The position numbers and the translations under genes are program-made. Positions 28,206 to 39,815 of a stretch of 64,000 nt of DNA are shown here, one piece after another (position 1 is the stretch's first letter; each line of letters begins with the position of its first letter). The stretch is from Gari tellinella (taxonomy: Eukaryota > Mollusca > Bivalvia > Cardiida > Psammobiidae), in assembly GCA_922989275.2 (NCBI GenBank), contig OV277869.1:40904189-40968188 (forward strand), read 5' to 3'. The notes below the pieces were generated by a model. That model was not told the DNA's origin. It was given only the letters and a program-made list of their open reading frames with translations, and did not search any database.

Positions 28206-28599
28206 TTCGCCAAGAAGTTGTTTTTCGATAACAAAATTGATATAATTTTTATTGTGAATTTATTCTCTTTTTATTTCAGAATTTAGATAAAATCAACTGC
28301 TTAACGAAATACAAAAAGTAAAACAACTTGCGCTTCTTACTTAAACTTTTGCCTGCAAATCGCGACTTCAATGCCTGGGTTGCTATATGGTTGCTGCATG
28401 CATGTCTAAACAGTTAGAAATTGATCCAAATTTGGTTTATGTAATTATACATCTTTATTCAAGTCTCATCATGGAAACAGCATACAAAAATTACTTTGTA
28501 ACTATACATATATGCAAATGACCGATGTCATTCAATTATGAATTATAAGAGACTATTATAGTGCTATCAAAATGAACACATATTAGGTAATGAATAAAA
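28206..28599. other. No recognised feature
   Basis: Nothing supported here. Confidence 0.4.
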
Positions 28600-28860
28600 T
28601 CAACCCATACAAACATAAGAGAGGAAGAGTATTATACAGGTCGGGGACCTAAAGTATTTATCAGTCAGGAAGACTACACTTTCAGCGTACATTAGAATAC
28701 AAAGTAGTTTCTCTCGGTTGCCAAGTCCAACACCAATTCCAAGACCCTTTGCCAACGTGGCAAGATCGTCAATAAAACACTTAATAATTTTTGGAGAAAC
28801 ACAGCATCCCTGTTTTAGTCTCTTGTAATATCGAACCATTCAGTGCACATATTTTTACCC
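28600..28860 (-). pseudogene. LINE reverse transcriptase fragment
   Basis: The minus-strand frame reads LKQGCCVSPKIIKCFIDDLA and LLCILMYAESVVFL, matching the QG...SP..F..FI.DL and YADD blocks of LINE reverse transcriptases. The second D of YADD is replaced (YAES), so it is dead. About 80 residues remain. Confidence 0.8.
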
Positions 28861-28867
28861 TAACACA

Positions 28868-29150
28868 CAATTTTACTCTCTACAACAAGTATCAGTGGGA
28901 GACATGGATTGTGTGTGTTGTTCGGAGGGAGTTGTTATTGGCGTAATTTTAAGCTGTTTGTCACTCATCATTATGTCTTTTTTCTATCAAAAGGTCCAAT
29001 ATGAGACTTTGAGAAAACACCCAGCAGACGACAATTTAAGCAGACGATATTGCAGCCGTATAAAAGTTGAACACAATTGGCTTGTTTTGAGAACGTCGAC
29101 AAAAGTTGTTGTAAGGAGGGACTCGTTGTTCAGAGAGCCGTTGATGATTT
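28868..29150 (+). mobile_element. MITE family B, copy 3 (worn, hairpin deleted)
   Basis: TTACTCTCTACAACAAG, AGTGGGAGAC, TTTAAGCAGACGATATTGCAGC and TTGTAAGGAGGGACTCGTTG are B blocks. Between GTTATTGGCG and AAGCTGTTTGTCACTC, the left hairpin arm is missing. Confidence 0.75.
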
Positions 29151-29189
29151 CTCTTCGCCCGTTCAGGATCTTTTATCCACCAATTAAAG

Positions 29190-29440
29190 GGCTTTCTTGC
29201 ACATCGAAGACTTAAAACTATGGCTTCAGAAGCTTTTAAGATATGGCATAAATTATCCCCAACCTACATATATGATCTTGTTAATTTTAGAGAATGTGAT
29301 TTAATTTCAGAAAACAAAACTTAGCCATACAGCCCCGTATGAATCATACAAGGTACGGACTTATAAGTCATTCAGACAAAAGGCCGTCAATCTGTGGAAC
29401 AGTCTTCAAAATGAGCTCCGATCTGAGTAATCATATCCGC
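29190..29440 (+). pseudogene. LINE C-terminal fragment
   Basis: Across shifting frames, the + strand reads AFKIWHKLSPTYIYDLVNF and YKVRTYKSFRQKAVNLWNSL, as in the C-terminal ends of CR1/jockey-type LINE proteins. Frameshifts and stops show decay. Confidence 0.6.
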
Positions 29441-29445
29441 AGTTA

Positions 29446-29687
29446 AGGGTCCGTTTCATAAAACTTCGTACGACAAACATTTCTAAGTCAGATTATAAAA
29501 GTATTAATTCTTATTTATTTCTCCATCTAATCCTGTCATGTGACATCTCTTTGGAATCGTCTTGAAAAGACGATTCCAAAGAGATGCCACAAGACAGGAT
29601 CAGAAAGAGAAATCAGACATTCAAAGTATTTTAAAGTTTTGAGTTACAACCGTTTTTAACGTACAAAGTTTTATGAAACGGGCCCCA
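29446..29687. mobile_element. MITE with GGGTCCGTTTCATAAAACTT ends
   Basis: The right end AAGTTTTATGAAACGGGCCCC complements the left. An inner hairpin (29540-29610; GACATCTCTTTGGAATCGTC / GACGATTCCAAAGAGATGCC) closes it. 242 bp. Confidence 0.8.
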
Positions 29688-30984
29688 GAAGACTGTTCGA
29701 CAGACATGATGGAAACATGTGTGAATGTTCTCTGTGTTCGTTCTGGTTTTTATCCTTACTTTAGTTGTATGTTTCTTATTGATTTGTAATTTTTATCTCT
29801 GGGTTTCTTCCTATTTTAGTTTGATGCCTGCTTAAACATACGGGAGTTTTAATTTTTGGCTTCCCTTACTGCCTGTGATAATTGTTTTATATATACCCCA
29901 TTTCATATTAGTTTTCCTTTACCTGTATTTACCTTGCTTTAGTTTAACGGTATACGCTACCAATTTGTGAGACCCCTAGTGGCTTTTAACGAAGTTCGAT
30001 AAATCAAGCATCGTTACTCAACGAAATCGTGCATATCGGTTACCTCCCGTAGATACTTTCGGTTTCAAACAATCTCCATTAATCGCGTAATATAGACGTT
30101 AAATGCATGAAAGTGTACTTGATAAATGAAAGTACGTGAAACTTAGAAAAAGCCGCCTGCTTATTTAGGCCGTTAGTATATGTATGAAAGTGCCTATAGT
30201 TTCAATAGAAGCATTATAACTAATGCTTTTTTACCATTGTCTTATTATTCACACATATAGTTTGTTTTGTGAGAGGTTTCATCAATTTATTTCGGGCAGA
30301 TTTTGATTGAGTGAGTGTTTTCATTGAATTGGAGCCGAAAACAATTAAGAAAAATGCATATATATCAGGCAACAAACTATACTCTTTGCATCATATTTTT
30401 TGTGAGCATCACTTTTTAACTGTTTTAATGTTTCTTTGTGCCAACTATTACTTTACATCATTTTAGAAAGGCAAAATAACGCATGTCGACTCTTTGTCGA
30501 GAATGGCTACATCATACATTTCAAATACTCATAGACAAAAAATACCATTATAACCTATGTTTTTCTTTTTGCCATTGTACTGAGATATGTTTGAAGAACC
30601 TATGCTGAAATTTTCATAGAGATCAATCTGATATTTCATTTGGTTGCGTAATCCCTTAATATAAATTGTATTCAATATAATTTTCAATATTTTAACCAGG
30701 AATGGTAGGTCACGCATCCCTCCGCTTTGATATGCACAAGTGGCTTTCCTTTGACCGTCATTATTTGATATTTATTATTTACCCCTACCAATGAATGATG
30801 CAAGCTCCTTATCAGAAATTGCCACGGTTTACTCTAGACTAGTCAAGGAAAGCGATTTATGTAATAACTTAGCTTAAGCTTTTGCATAAGTTGCTTCCCT
30901 TTGGCCATCATTTTGTATAGTTGCATTTTAGCACTGCACTAGCTGCATTTTACACCAAGACATACAATCTATCATAGATCGTTT
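29688..30984. other. No recognised feature
   Basis: About 1.3 kb of intron sequence. TTGCTTCCCTTTGGCCATCATTT near 30890 repeats GGCTTTCCTTTGACCGTCATTA near 30732, a weak direct repeat. No gene. Confidence 0.4.
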
Positions 30985-32130
30985 CGCAGGGGCATGTCAG
31001 CGTTTTGAACTCACAACCAGTCTTAGAAAGACTGAAGCTTTGTTCCAGCCACCACCATTTAACGCCGCATGGTTGTGCCCCTCCACCTCCAATCATTATC
31101 AATGTCCCTGAAACCAATACCGGGGTCAACTTCTACTATCTCGGCATCACTATAAGCAGCAATGGATCCTTGGATGACGAAGTGCTGCTACGTATCGCAA
31201 GAGCCAGTTCTTCCTTTGGCAGACTGACAAAAAAACTGGCAGGACCGTGGCATAAAGCTGCACTCCAAGATTGCTGTTTATAGAGCAGTTGATCTAAGCG
31301 CTCTCCTTTATTGTTGATATACCTGGACAACATAACGGCGACATGTCCAGCAAATTGAAAGATTTTCACCCAAAGATAAAAAAAAAGATGTTTGCACAGA
31401 ATATGCAACATCAGATTGCAAGACAAGGTGTCAAACTCGAAGTCTGGAAAAGTATGGCCTCCCAAGTATAGATCTAGAGTTTCTACTCATAAAGATCCAA
31501 TTGCGATGGACTGGTCATGTTTGTATGAAAGGCATCATAATTCAAAAGATGTTCCTGTACAGCCAACTGAAGGAAGGACCAAGGACGACCTCCCTTTAGG
31601 AAGGATCCACTGAAGGTCAACCTGATCAGCTGCCACTTTAACCCTTTCCGTCATAGAAGCGCTTTTTAGCACATTTGATTTATTCTTCCACTGAAGAAAA
31701 TACATGTAGTTCCAATTTATACAGTCTTGAAAATGAACCATAAGAAAATAATTCTAAATCCTAGCAGATGATGGCTTAAAGCAGGCAGAAAGTAATGCAG
31801 AATGTGCCTTAGGGCACATTCTGCTTTACTCTCAACATGCTTTAAGTGGTCACATGTCTTCAAAACTTACAAACAGGCTATGTGGTAAATGGTTTAAACA
31901 AACTCCTAGGAAGCCATCGCCTACGACAGGAATCAATCAAGGCACCGTTGCTATCAAGACGTGAAAGCTTTCGAGCAAGAAAGAGCCGCCACTCTTATCC
32001 AGGAAAATAGGAATAGGATACAACCATTCTTGGTTGCCTCATTCCCATGCAGTGTATGTGGCCGACCATGTGCCTCAGCATTTGGCATTCGCTCCTACAT
32101 GAAGACCCACATCGGCAAATGAGCTGCTTG
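30985..32130 (+). pseudogene. Degenerate LINE (RTE/L2-like) C-terminal part
   Basis: Pieces: FYYLGITISSNGSLDDEVLLRIARASSSFGRL (in part, 31125-31220), a decayed stretch, and near 32040 the zinc-finger-like CSVCGRPCASAFGIRSYMKTHIGK (in part). These are the post-RT linker and terminal CxxC...H..H finger of common invertebrate LINEs. Many stops and shifts. A D-family element (31640-31905) is inserted in the middle. Confidence 0.75.
31640..31905 (+). mobile_element. MITE family D, copy 1, with hairpin Q
   Basis: Left end TTAACCCTTTCCGTCATAGAAGCGC. Hairpin Q is at about 31775-31853 (AAAGCAGGCAGAAAGTAATG ... GCTTTACTCTCAACATGCTTT). The right part is TGTCTTCAAAAC ... GGCTATGTGG. Sits in the decayed LINE. 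Confidence 0.7.
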
Positions 32131-32340
32131 TCTACTCATCTATCGGATACGACAGGAGACTCCATCATTTTAGCACTAGTTTTGTGGGATGGAACTGCGT
32201 TGCTGCCTGGCAATGTAGGTAAGGTCAGTCCTCGTCACAGCGTCAGGCGGCGACTTGGTTACCTGGCGCATGATACATGTAAGGCTCCAACCTACATGTA
32301 TTTGCAATAAAATATGATTAATTTGAATACTTGCTTTCGC
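32131..32340. other. No recognised feature
   Basis: Follows the LINE remnant; probably its tail. Confidence 0.35.
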
Positions 32341-32386
32341 TTCGATGTGTTTATTGGGAAAGAATAACGCATCTCCCCACTGTAAT
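32341..32386 (-). repeat. Tip of a family A MITE
   Basis: TTTATTGGGAAAGAATAACGC followed by TCTCCCCACTGTA is the right terminus of family A. The rest of the element is gone. Confidence 0.6.
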
Positions 32387-32518
32387 TGGGGAATTCCGCT
32401 TTTGTACTTTGTCCATTATCGTTGCAGAGATGCAGACCCTGGCCGGAAGGAACAAATGTTTATCGAAGAGGAAAAACTTCAAAAAGGTAAGATTCTTAAA
32501 ACGGTTGATCGTTTTGTG

Positions 32519-32729
32519 TATACAGTGCTCCTGCCCAACAACGGCCCTCTGGACAACAAGCCCCTCTTGCCGCTATTCCCCCAAAAAGAAATTTATGTCA
32601 AACCTTTTCACGACTGCAATATCATCTGCTTAATAATGTCGTCTGCTGTTTTTTTCAAAGTCATATATTGGACATTTTGAAAGAAAAAACCATTATGACG
32701 AATGGCATACAGCTTGAATTCCAGTTGTT
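32519..32729 (-). mobile_element. MITE family B fragment
   Basis: TACAGTGCTCCTGCCCAACAAC, then GACTGCAATATCATCTGCTTA and TTGAATTCCAGTTG: the terminal half of a B element on the minus strand, ending in the hairpin arm. Confidence 0.75.
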
Positions 32730-32768
32730 ACATCATTTTACCATTTTTGGAAATTTTTGACTATTTAT

Positions 32769-33703
32769 TTAAGGGTGTATAAATGTCATGCATTTGGAAA
32801 TTTTTCAAAGTATATGAAAACACTCTATGGTGGTTTTGTATTGAAGAGCTACTTAAGATGACTGAAAAAAAATAGAAAAAGTGTACATTTTGGTGAACAA
32901 CATTTGGCTTTACGGCCATGTTAAATTTACCCCACCCACCTTTTCTTATTTTGTCCGCTTCAATACAACCCATTTCAAATGAAAATAAATATGATAATTT
33001 GATTTTGTGTTATTTATTTCCTGTCTATGGTAGTATTTCTTCATACAAAAACTAAATTAAGAGAAAACCGGCACCAAATGTGAAATTTATAAAGCTCTAA
33101 ATATCATCGATATGGTACTTTTTGTAAATTTTGTAAAGGGAGATAACTCTTTTTACTTTAATAACTCAAATTTTTCTACACTGACCTTTCTATTTCTTTT
33201 CATATTTTGAACTGCATTAGCATGGGCTTTCATCTGGTAGAATATGAGAAAAAGTTTAATACTAGAACTATTTCATTTTCAAACTTTTGTACTTTTTTCT
33301 CATAAAATAAAAAAATCTAATAAAATCATGCCCTATAAAAAGCATATTTTTGATATTCAAGGATCCATATTCTTCTAACCTGGTGCCTGCTTTGTCTAAA
33401 TTTGGTTTCTTTATGTGAAAATACCACCATAGACATGAAATAAATAATGAAAACCCAAATTACCAGGTTTGTTTTGTTTTGAAATAGATTTTACTGGAGC
33501 TTGTACTCTGAATGGGTAAAATTTGAAGAAAAAAATCCAAATTTGACATACCTTTTTCAACTCGCTGTAGCTCAAAAACAAGGACACCACCATATATTTT
33601 TTTTTCATTTTTTCATTCATCATAAACAGCTCTTCCAAAAAAACAATGATAGAAAAAATGTTTAATACTTTGAAAAATTGTCTTATGGGTTTGATACACC
33701 CTT
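32769..33703. mobile_element. Non-autonomous DNA transposon, 935 bp
   Basis: TTAAGGGTGTATAAATGTCAT at the left and GGGTTTGATACACCCTTAA at the right are inverted. Both are followed inward by AATTTTTCAAAGTAT or its complement. An inner pair (ATTTATTTCCTGTCTATGGT / ACCATAGACATGAAATAAAT) lies at 33009-33029 and 33425-33445. No frame of note. Confidence 0.75.
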
Positions 33704-33713
33704 AATATACATA

Positions 33714-34054
33714 TACAGCGCCCTTCTCTACAACGACACCCAATGGGAGACAAAAATATGTGCGTTACTTGGAGGGAGTCGTTATATGGAGGAACTTTCA
33801 TTTGCAAACAGCTTGAATCCAAATCAGACGCGGCGTCTGATCTGGATTCAAGCTGTTTGTCACTCGTCATTTAGTTTTTTCTGTCAAAACGTCTATTATG
33901 TAACTTTGAGAAAAACAACGACGACAATTTTAAGCAGATAATATAACAGACATGAAAAGTTTGTACATATTTGTTTGTTTGGGAAACAACGGCAAGTGTT
34001 GTTGTAAGGAGGGAATCGTTGTTTGGAGGGCTATTGTTGGGAGGGAGCACTGTA
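33714..34054 (+). mobile_element. MITE family B, copy 4
   Basis: TACAGCGCCCTTCTCTACAACGAC to GGGAGGGAGCACTGTA, 341 bp. The central hairpin (33802-33860) is shortened: GATCAGACG then CGGCGTCTGATC... no, the centre is GACGCGGCGTC, missing one CG repeat. Confidence 0.85.
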
Positions 34055-34145
34055 AATTGGAAACAGTATGGAGCCAGTTTAGAAGACGGAATTACTCGAT
34101 ACTAATCTGTTAGCAATGAACATAATTTTTGAACACATTGTTAGT

Positions 34146-34149
34146 CTAC

Positions 34150-34212
<63 letters not shown>
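34146..34212. repeat. (CTAT)n microsatellite
   Basis: About 16 units of TCTA/CTAT. Confidence 0.95.
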
Positions 34213-34227
34213 CCTACCCTACCTATC

Positions 34228-34606
34228 TAACGACCCTCCGAACAACAGTCCCGTCATTACAAAAATGCTTCCCGATGTTCCTCAAACAATACAGTTATTT
34301 CTACCACTTTCACAGCTGCAATTTCGTCTTCTTACAATTGTCGCTTGCTGTTTTTTTTCTTCTAAAAAATACGTAAAATACATTTTGACAGAAGAAATAT
34401 AAAGGCGAGTGACAAATGTTTTTGAACCCAGATTAGACGCCACGTCACGCTGTGTCTGATCTGGTTCAAGCTGTTTGAAAATGTAAGCCTATGCATGCTC
34501 GTGCATCATTCTAATGGTATTGATATTCCCTCCCCATAACAATTCCCTCCGAACAACACACATAACCTGTGTCTCCCATTAGGTGTTGTTGTAGAGAGGA
34601 GATATT
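34228..34606 (-). mobile_element. MITE family B, copy 5
   Basis: ACGACCCTCCGAACAACAG at the left, GTTGTTGTAGAGAGGAG at the right, with a worn P hairpin at about 34407-34481. The end next to the CTAT array is lost. Confidence 0.7.
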
Positions 34607-34659
34607 TGTGAGCAACTCATTTTTAAAATTTCACTGTATTCTCAAGTTTCTAAACTACA

Positions 34660-35192
34660 CTCAGTGCAAAAAGAAACGCACATCGTGCTCAGGCGCAGAT
34701 TAAGATACCATTTTTTTGGAGGAAATTAGAATAGAAAGACCATATCTCAAGATTTATTTAATTCTGCAACAATTTAAAAAAAAAATACTCAAAAAACCTT
34801 GTGCTGCCTTTTAATCATTTCCCTCTTAATGACGCAAAAAAGCGTTTGCAAACAGTTTGGATCCTGATCAGACGCCGCGTAACGCGGCGTCTGATCAGGA
34901 TCCAAACTGTTTGACACTCGTTTCGATTTGCTGTAGTCATTCTACATTGAATTTTACTTTGAAACGATCTTGCAAACAACAAATTGAAGCAGACGACAAT
35001 GAAAGGGGTTAAAACCTCACGATTAGCAGCGAAATAATTAACTACAGCTTGTTAAAAACACCGCACCGATTAGTACAGGTTGTGATGCTATCAATTCAAT
35101 AATGATTTAATAATAATTCACAAATACGTTCCTTCTACATAGAAATAATATTTTGATACAAAATGTGCGTTTCTTTTTGCGCTGAGTGTATA
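34660..35192. mobile_element. Element J, copy 1, with nested family C MITE
   Basis: ACACTCAGTGCAAAAAGAAACG at the left and CGTTTCTTTTTGCGCTGAGTGT at the right are inverted. The same ends, with related inner sequence (AGGCGCAGATTAAGA; GTACAGGTTGTGATGC), bound 55932-56528 in the other orientation. Both contain a family C MITE. Confidence 0.85.
34813..35035 (-). mobile_element. MITE family C, copy 5 (nested in J)
   Basis: The P hairpin at 34848-34915 is essentially perfect: both arms carry CAAACAGTTTGGATCCTGAT with a GCCGCGTAACGCGGC centre. CGATCTTGCAAACAACAAATTG and GACAATGAAAGGGGTTAA mark the C body. Confidence 0.85.
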
Positions 35193-35481
35193 TGCGAATA
35201 TAGCTGTATACTTAATTTTGTCTCATCATTATTCACAAATAAACACATGTCCTGCTCATCAAACACCTTGACGTCTGACCTGACTCAAAGGTAATAAATA
35301 GCATTAGTTGAGTCTGAGATCGTTCGCAACCATTTGATTGGTCAGAGTTGAGCTTTTGCTAAGCAAAAGCTCAAGTCTGACAAATACATGGCTTTTATTC
35401 AAGTATCGTATTAAAATGTTTACAAATGCAACTGTTATAACATTTAGCGGTACAAGGATACATGTGTTGATATTCCTACAG
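35193..35481. other. End of intron 1
   Basis: Contains the perfect palindrome TGAGCTTTTGCTAAGCAAAAGCTCA at about 35347-35371. No other feature up to the exon 2 acceptor (TTGATATTCCTACAG). Confidence 0.6.
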
Positions 35482-35655
35482 ATGACTATTCCGTGGCGAA
35501 CGAACTTTACAAGAAGGTCCGGGTGTTATGCTGGGTTCTAACACAACCTGCCAATCTTGAGACTCGAGCTCGACACATTAAGAACACATGGGGAAGGCGA
35601 TGCCATAAACTTCTCTTCTTTAGCTCCGTGGCAAATGAATCCTTCCCAACAATAG
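35482..35655 (+). CDS. C1GALT1: C1GALT1-like exon 2: start of catalytic domain
   Basis: Reads DDYSVANELYKKVRVLCWVL and TQPANLETRARHIKNTWGRR, then CHKLLFFSSVANESFPTI. This follows the human order of ELYQKVRILCW-type, T.P.NLE..A.H...TW and RC.K.LF.SS blocks. Acceptor CCTACAG|AT, donor AATAG|GTAAAT. It enters with two bases of a split codon and leaves with one (G), joining exon 3 as GGT. The W and the CW motif are conserved in the family. Confidence 0.92.
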
Positions 35656-36346
35656 GTAAATATTTATACAGACATGGGGTAATGATGAAAAGTAATCATC
35701 ATGATTTTTAATCGATGAACAATTCTCCATAAATCATGTTTAATCATTAATCATGATTTTTTGCCTGATTAATTTAATCGTAATTTAATCGATAACTGAC
35801 AAAAAGGCTGTTATCATGATTATGTTATGATTTCTTTGTGATTAGCGTGTGTCATTTATCACTGAAAGGACAGTTTAACCCCGATATGCTGTAAATACAG
35901 GATCTTACATGAGTGTTCTTTATTTCTAATGACATTGTTGACTAAAATAATATGATTCGAGCCTTGGCGAGTGTCATATCAATTTTAGTCAACGAGTTTA
36001 GTAAAATGTTAGGTGATGAGCACGAATGTGAGATTCTATTGATCACATATCACTTTCTAAAAAAGAATAGCGTTTTTGGACGACCAGATAGGGCCGCTGC
36101 CCCACAAACGATATTTCCTCAGTGGAATACGAAATTTATATAATGCCTTGAAGCAACTCCCAGGCCGCTAGTTATGCGATATAACATTGTATGTATAATT
36201 TGCGAAAAGTGTTTTCATTCCAATCAGGGCTTTTGTTAAGCTACATTTATGCTTATACATACAGATGCAATATAGTAAACAAAAAAAACATACTAGGGAA
36301 CGTAACTTTATTTTACCGTACTTTAGTACTAACTTCATTTTGTCAG
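35656..36346. other. Intron 2 (691 bp)
   Basis: Has clustered ATTAATCATGATT / AATCGAT motifs at 35690-35800, short inverted repeats without known identity. No complete mobile element. Confidence 0.7.
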
Positions 36347-36510
36347 GTTTAAACACATCTGATGAGACGCGGAAAAAGCTGAACCTGAAGACGATGGGCG
36401 GGTTTCAATATGTATTCAAACATCACTTCAAGGATTACGATTGGTTTTTGAAAACTGATGACGATGCTTACGTCATCATGGAGAATCTGCGATACTTTCT
36501 GTCCAATCAG
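36347..36510 (+). CDS. C1GALT1: C1GALT1-like exon 3: DDD metal-binding motif
   Basis: Reads [40 protein letters not shown] and [14 protein letters not shown]. The segment [12 protein letters not shown] is the family's DxD site, which binds Mn2+ and the UDP-galactose diphosphate. Acceptor TTTGTCAG|GT, donor AATCAG|GTTAGA, leaving in phase 0. Sequence conservation to the vertebrate protein is high here. Confidence 0.95.
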
Positions 36511-36529
36511 GTTAGACTTTAAGGCTGAA

Positions 36530-36939
36530 TGCTGCGATAGTTATCGATAGTTGAAAACACTATCATGATAGTCTATCTATAGTTGGATTCACTATTGCAA
36601 TACTATCACGATAGTTTATTATACATTTAACTATTATGAAAATGAATCCTAAGGAATGTTTACTCTATCCTAGCAGATGGTAGCTTAAAGCAGGCTGAAA
36701 GTAAAACAGAATGCGCCTGAAGGTGCATTCTGTTTTACTTTCAACCTGTTTTAAACGACCATCTGTCTTCAATATTTAATATTGAGTTACTTGTAAAGCA
36801 TATTTACTATTATATGTCTCCGTGTTGAAAGTGATCCAGGTTCAACTATAGATAATAGATCCAACTATCGCCGATATTATCGATACTTTGAATTTGCAAT
36901 CGATAATCGAATATCGTAACTTCAACTATTGCGATAAGT
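36530..36939. mobile_element. Element F, copy 1 (left part), with hairpin Q
   Basis: GATAGTTATCGATAGTTGAAAACAC ... with many TATCGATA/ACTATCATGATAG motifs. Hairpin Q is at about 36688-36765. The F sequence stops at AACTATTGCGATAAGT (36924-36939), where the LINE is inserted, and resumes at 39816. Another F copy lies at 58578-59395. Confidence 0.75.
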
Positions 36940-39815
36940 ACGTCTGATTGGAATCTACTTTATGACACAGACATAAATATACATGCAAGCAAAATTACAG
37001 ACTTCATTATATCTATCTCAAAACAATGTATTTTCAACAAAATAGTTACAATTAAACCTAATGAACCTACTTGGATTACATCATCCATAAAACGTAATAT
37101 CCGAAAACGTAAACGGGCTTACAAAAAAGCAAAACAAACAAATAACGCTTTTCACTGGGAAAATTTTAGAAAGATTATGAACGAAACTATAGCTATGATC
37201 AGGAAACGTAAACTAGAATGTAATGAGAAATTAATTAATAAGTTAACAATTGAAACCCGTTCTTCGAAAAGTTGGTGGAATTGTCTAAAAGAGTTTATCT
37301 GTCCTAGTCGAAAAGCGGCTATTCCTCCTCTACAATCTGATTCCACTATTGTTTCTGAGGATATCGACAAAGCAAATCTTCTGAATAACTTCTTCCAACA
37401 ACAAACTATTATAGATGATGAGTTTCATGAACTTCCAGATCTCACTGTGCCCAATCATAGTCTATCTACAATCATCATAACTCCTGAAGAAGTAAATGAA
37501 ACACTTAGAAATCTTCAAACAGGTAAAGCTGTAGGTCCAGATGAGGTCAACAATCGCATCTTGCGGGAGTTAGCCAACGAATTATCATACCACTGAGCAG
37601 GTTGTTCAATCAAAGTCTTGATCTTTGCGAGGTTCCTTCTGGTTGGAAAGAGGCGAATGTGTGTCCAATATTTAAATCCGGCGATCCGTCAATCGAATCT
37701 AACTACCGACCTATCTCTTTGCTCAGTGCCTTAGACAAAGTTTTTGAAAAGATTATATTTAAGCATCTTTACAACTATTTTCATGATCATAATGTTATTT
37801 CAGAGGTCCAGTCTGGTTTCACTCCAGGAGACTCTACCATAAACCAATTGGCCTATCTTTATAATACTTTCTGTCAAGCAGTTGATTCTGGTTTGGAAAT
37901 TCGAGTTATCTTCTGTGACATCAGCAAAGCCTTTGATAGAGTTTGGCACAAAGGTTTAATTGAAAAACTTAAGGCTGCTGGTGTCACAGGAGATCTGCTT
38001 GAGTGGCTGACTAACTATTTGACCAATAGGAAACAGCGTGTTGCTTTGCCTGGTACATTTTCTGACTGGAAATATGTTAAAGCTGGGGTACCGCAGGGCT
38101 CCATCCTTGGTCCTCTGCTATTTCTTGTTTTTATAAATGATATCGTCAATGATATTGGTTCAAATGTTCGTTTATTTGCAGATGATACGAGCCTGTTTAT
38201 TATAGGGAATGACCCAGTACTCATGGCATCTGAAATCGATAGAGACATATCTAAAGTTAGTTTATGGGCGGACAAATGGCTTGTGAAGTTCAATCCTAAG
38301 AAAACCGAGTCCCTAATTATTTCACGAAAGTCTGTTCAAAATAACCACCCATCTGTATGTATGCAAAACCACATCATCCCAGAAGTAGATTCACATAAGC
38401 ACCTAGGATTGATTCTGTCAAATGATTTAACATGGCATACACATATTGAATATATCGCATCAAAAGCCTGGAGTAGAGTAAATGTTATGCGAAAACTTAA
38501 ATATACATTAGACAGGACATCTCTCGAAACTATTTATACGTCATTTATTAGACCCATTCTAGAATATGGAGATATTATTTTTAGTAATTGCACCCAAGGT
38601 CAAAAGTATGAACTTGAAAAAATCCAATATGAAGCAGCTAGAATAGTCACTGGAACAACTAAACTGGTTTCAATTGAAAAGCTTTTAAAAGAAGTTGGTT
38701 GGGAAACTTTAGAATTAAGGCGGAGAAATCACAGATTAATACTACTTTTTAAGATGGTCAATAATTTAACGCCACACTATCTATCAGATCTCGTACCAGA
38801 AATAGTTGGTAATGCATCACGCTACCAACTGAGAAATGCTAATAATATTCAGTCTGTGGCTTGTCGCACAAGTTTTTATCACAAGTCATTTCTTCCCTCA
38901 ACTATACAAGAGTGGAACAACCTTCCCGAAACCACAATACATGCACCTAGCCTTTCTACATTTAAATCATCTCTGAAAAACAAGCCAATTGTACCTAAAC
39001 ACTTCTATTATGGACACAGAAAAGTCCAAATTCTACTTACTCGGCTTCGTACAAATTGCAGCTCTTTGAATCATGACCTTTTCTCAAAGAACATATCTGA
39101 TACTCCTCTCTGCACATGTGGCAAAATTGAAAATACAGCGCATTTCTTCTTAAAATGCAAAAATTTCGACATTCAAAGAACTGAACTTCTACGCGAAGTA
39201 TCTACTTACACAGCACCATCGCTCTCCGTATTTCTGCAAGGTGATCCACAACTACGTTATGATTTAAATGTTAAAATTGTCGAAGCTGTTCACCGGTATA
39301 TTAAAAATACAAAGCGATTCTAAGAAAATCGATAGCATTTCTATATATACTGACTCTAACCACGACCCAATCCATCTATTCTTCGGGACCCTGTTTCTCC
39401 CTTCCCCCCTGTGTCAATCCTCACCAAAACAACTTTATACGACTAATTGTTCGATTCTAAATTCCATGTTACATTGTTGAATATTTTTTGTTCTTAATCT
39501 AAATAAAACATTTACCATTATCATTATCATCATACTTATAGAGACACATAATACTTTGTTCATTTGGTGCTTCCTTTCTTGAGCGACACTCATTACGGAG
39601 AGTCGTTGAAGAGAGGCAGCACCGAACTACGTATTTTTGCATTAATATAAGAATGTATACGATATATGATAGTATAGCTATAGACAGAGCATATGTATAT
39701 ATCCAACGGTGCAAGGAAAGAAACTCAATAAGCAAGTTTTGCTTTCGTTTCAATCCTAAACTTATTGTATGTTTTTAATATGCATGTAAATATCTGAATA
39801 AAATATGTTTAAACT
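36940..39815 (+). mobile_element. 5'-truncated LINE insertion with 16-bp target duplication
   Basis: AACTATTGCGATAAGT stands on both sides (36924-36939 and 39816-39831). The body has lost its endonuclease part and starts in the linker. An AATAAA signal lies near 39797. The 3' region includes CCATTATCATTATCATCAT (39513-39532) and, near 39585-39635, a stretch resembling the end of a family B MITE. It may therefore be one insertion with a later MITE, or two events. Confidence 0.75.
37030..39323 (+). pseudogene. LINE reverse transcriptase ORF2, one frameshift
   Basis: The first part (to a stop at 37596) has the linker WWNCLKEFICPSRKAAIPPL and TGKAVGPDEVNNRILREL. At about 37585-37600 the frame shifts by one base and continues to 39323: GWKEANVCPIFKSGD, NYRPISLLSALDKVFEKI, VIFCDISKAFDRVWHKGL, GVPQGSILGPLLFLVFINDI, FADDTSLFI. 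All reverse transcriptase blocks are present, including FADD. The C-terminus carries a CTCGKIENTAHFFLKC knuckle. Jockey/CR1-like by pattern. Confidence 0.9.

Noticed and set aside
31005..32310. Host genes from frames at 31005, 31392, 32047
   Set aside because: Pieces match the C-terminal half of invertebrate LINE proteins and are broken by stops and an inserted MITE.
32345..32680. 111-residue frame with KGKILKTVDRFVYTV
   Set aside because: It reads through a family A tip and a family B fragment, both non-coding elements.
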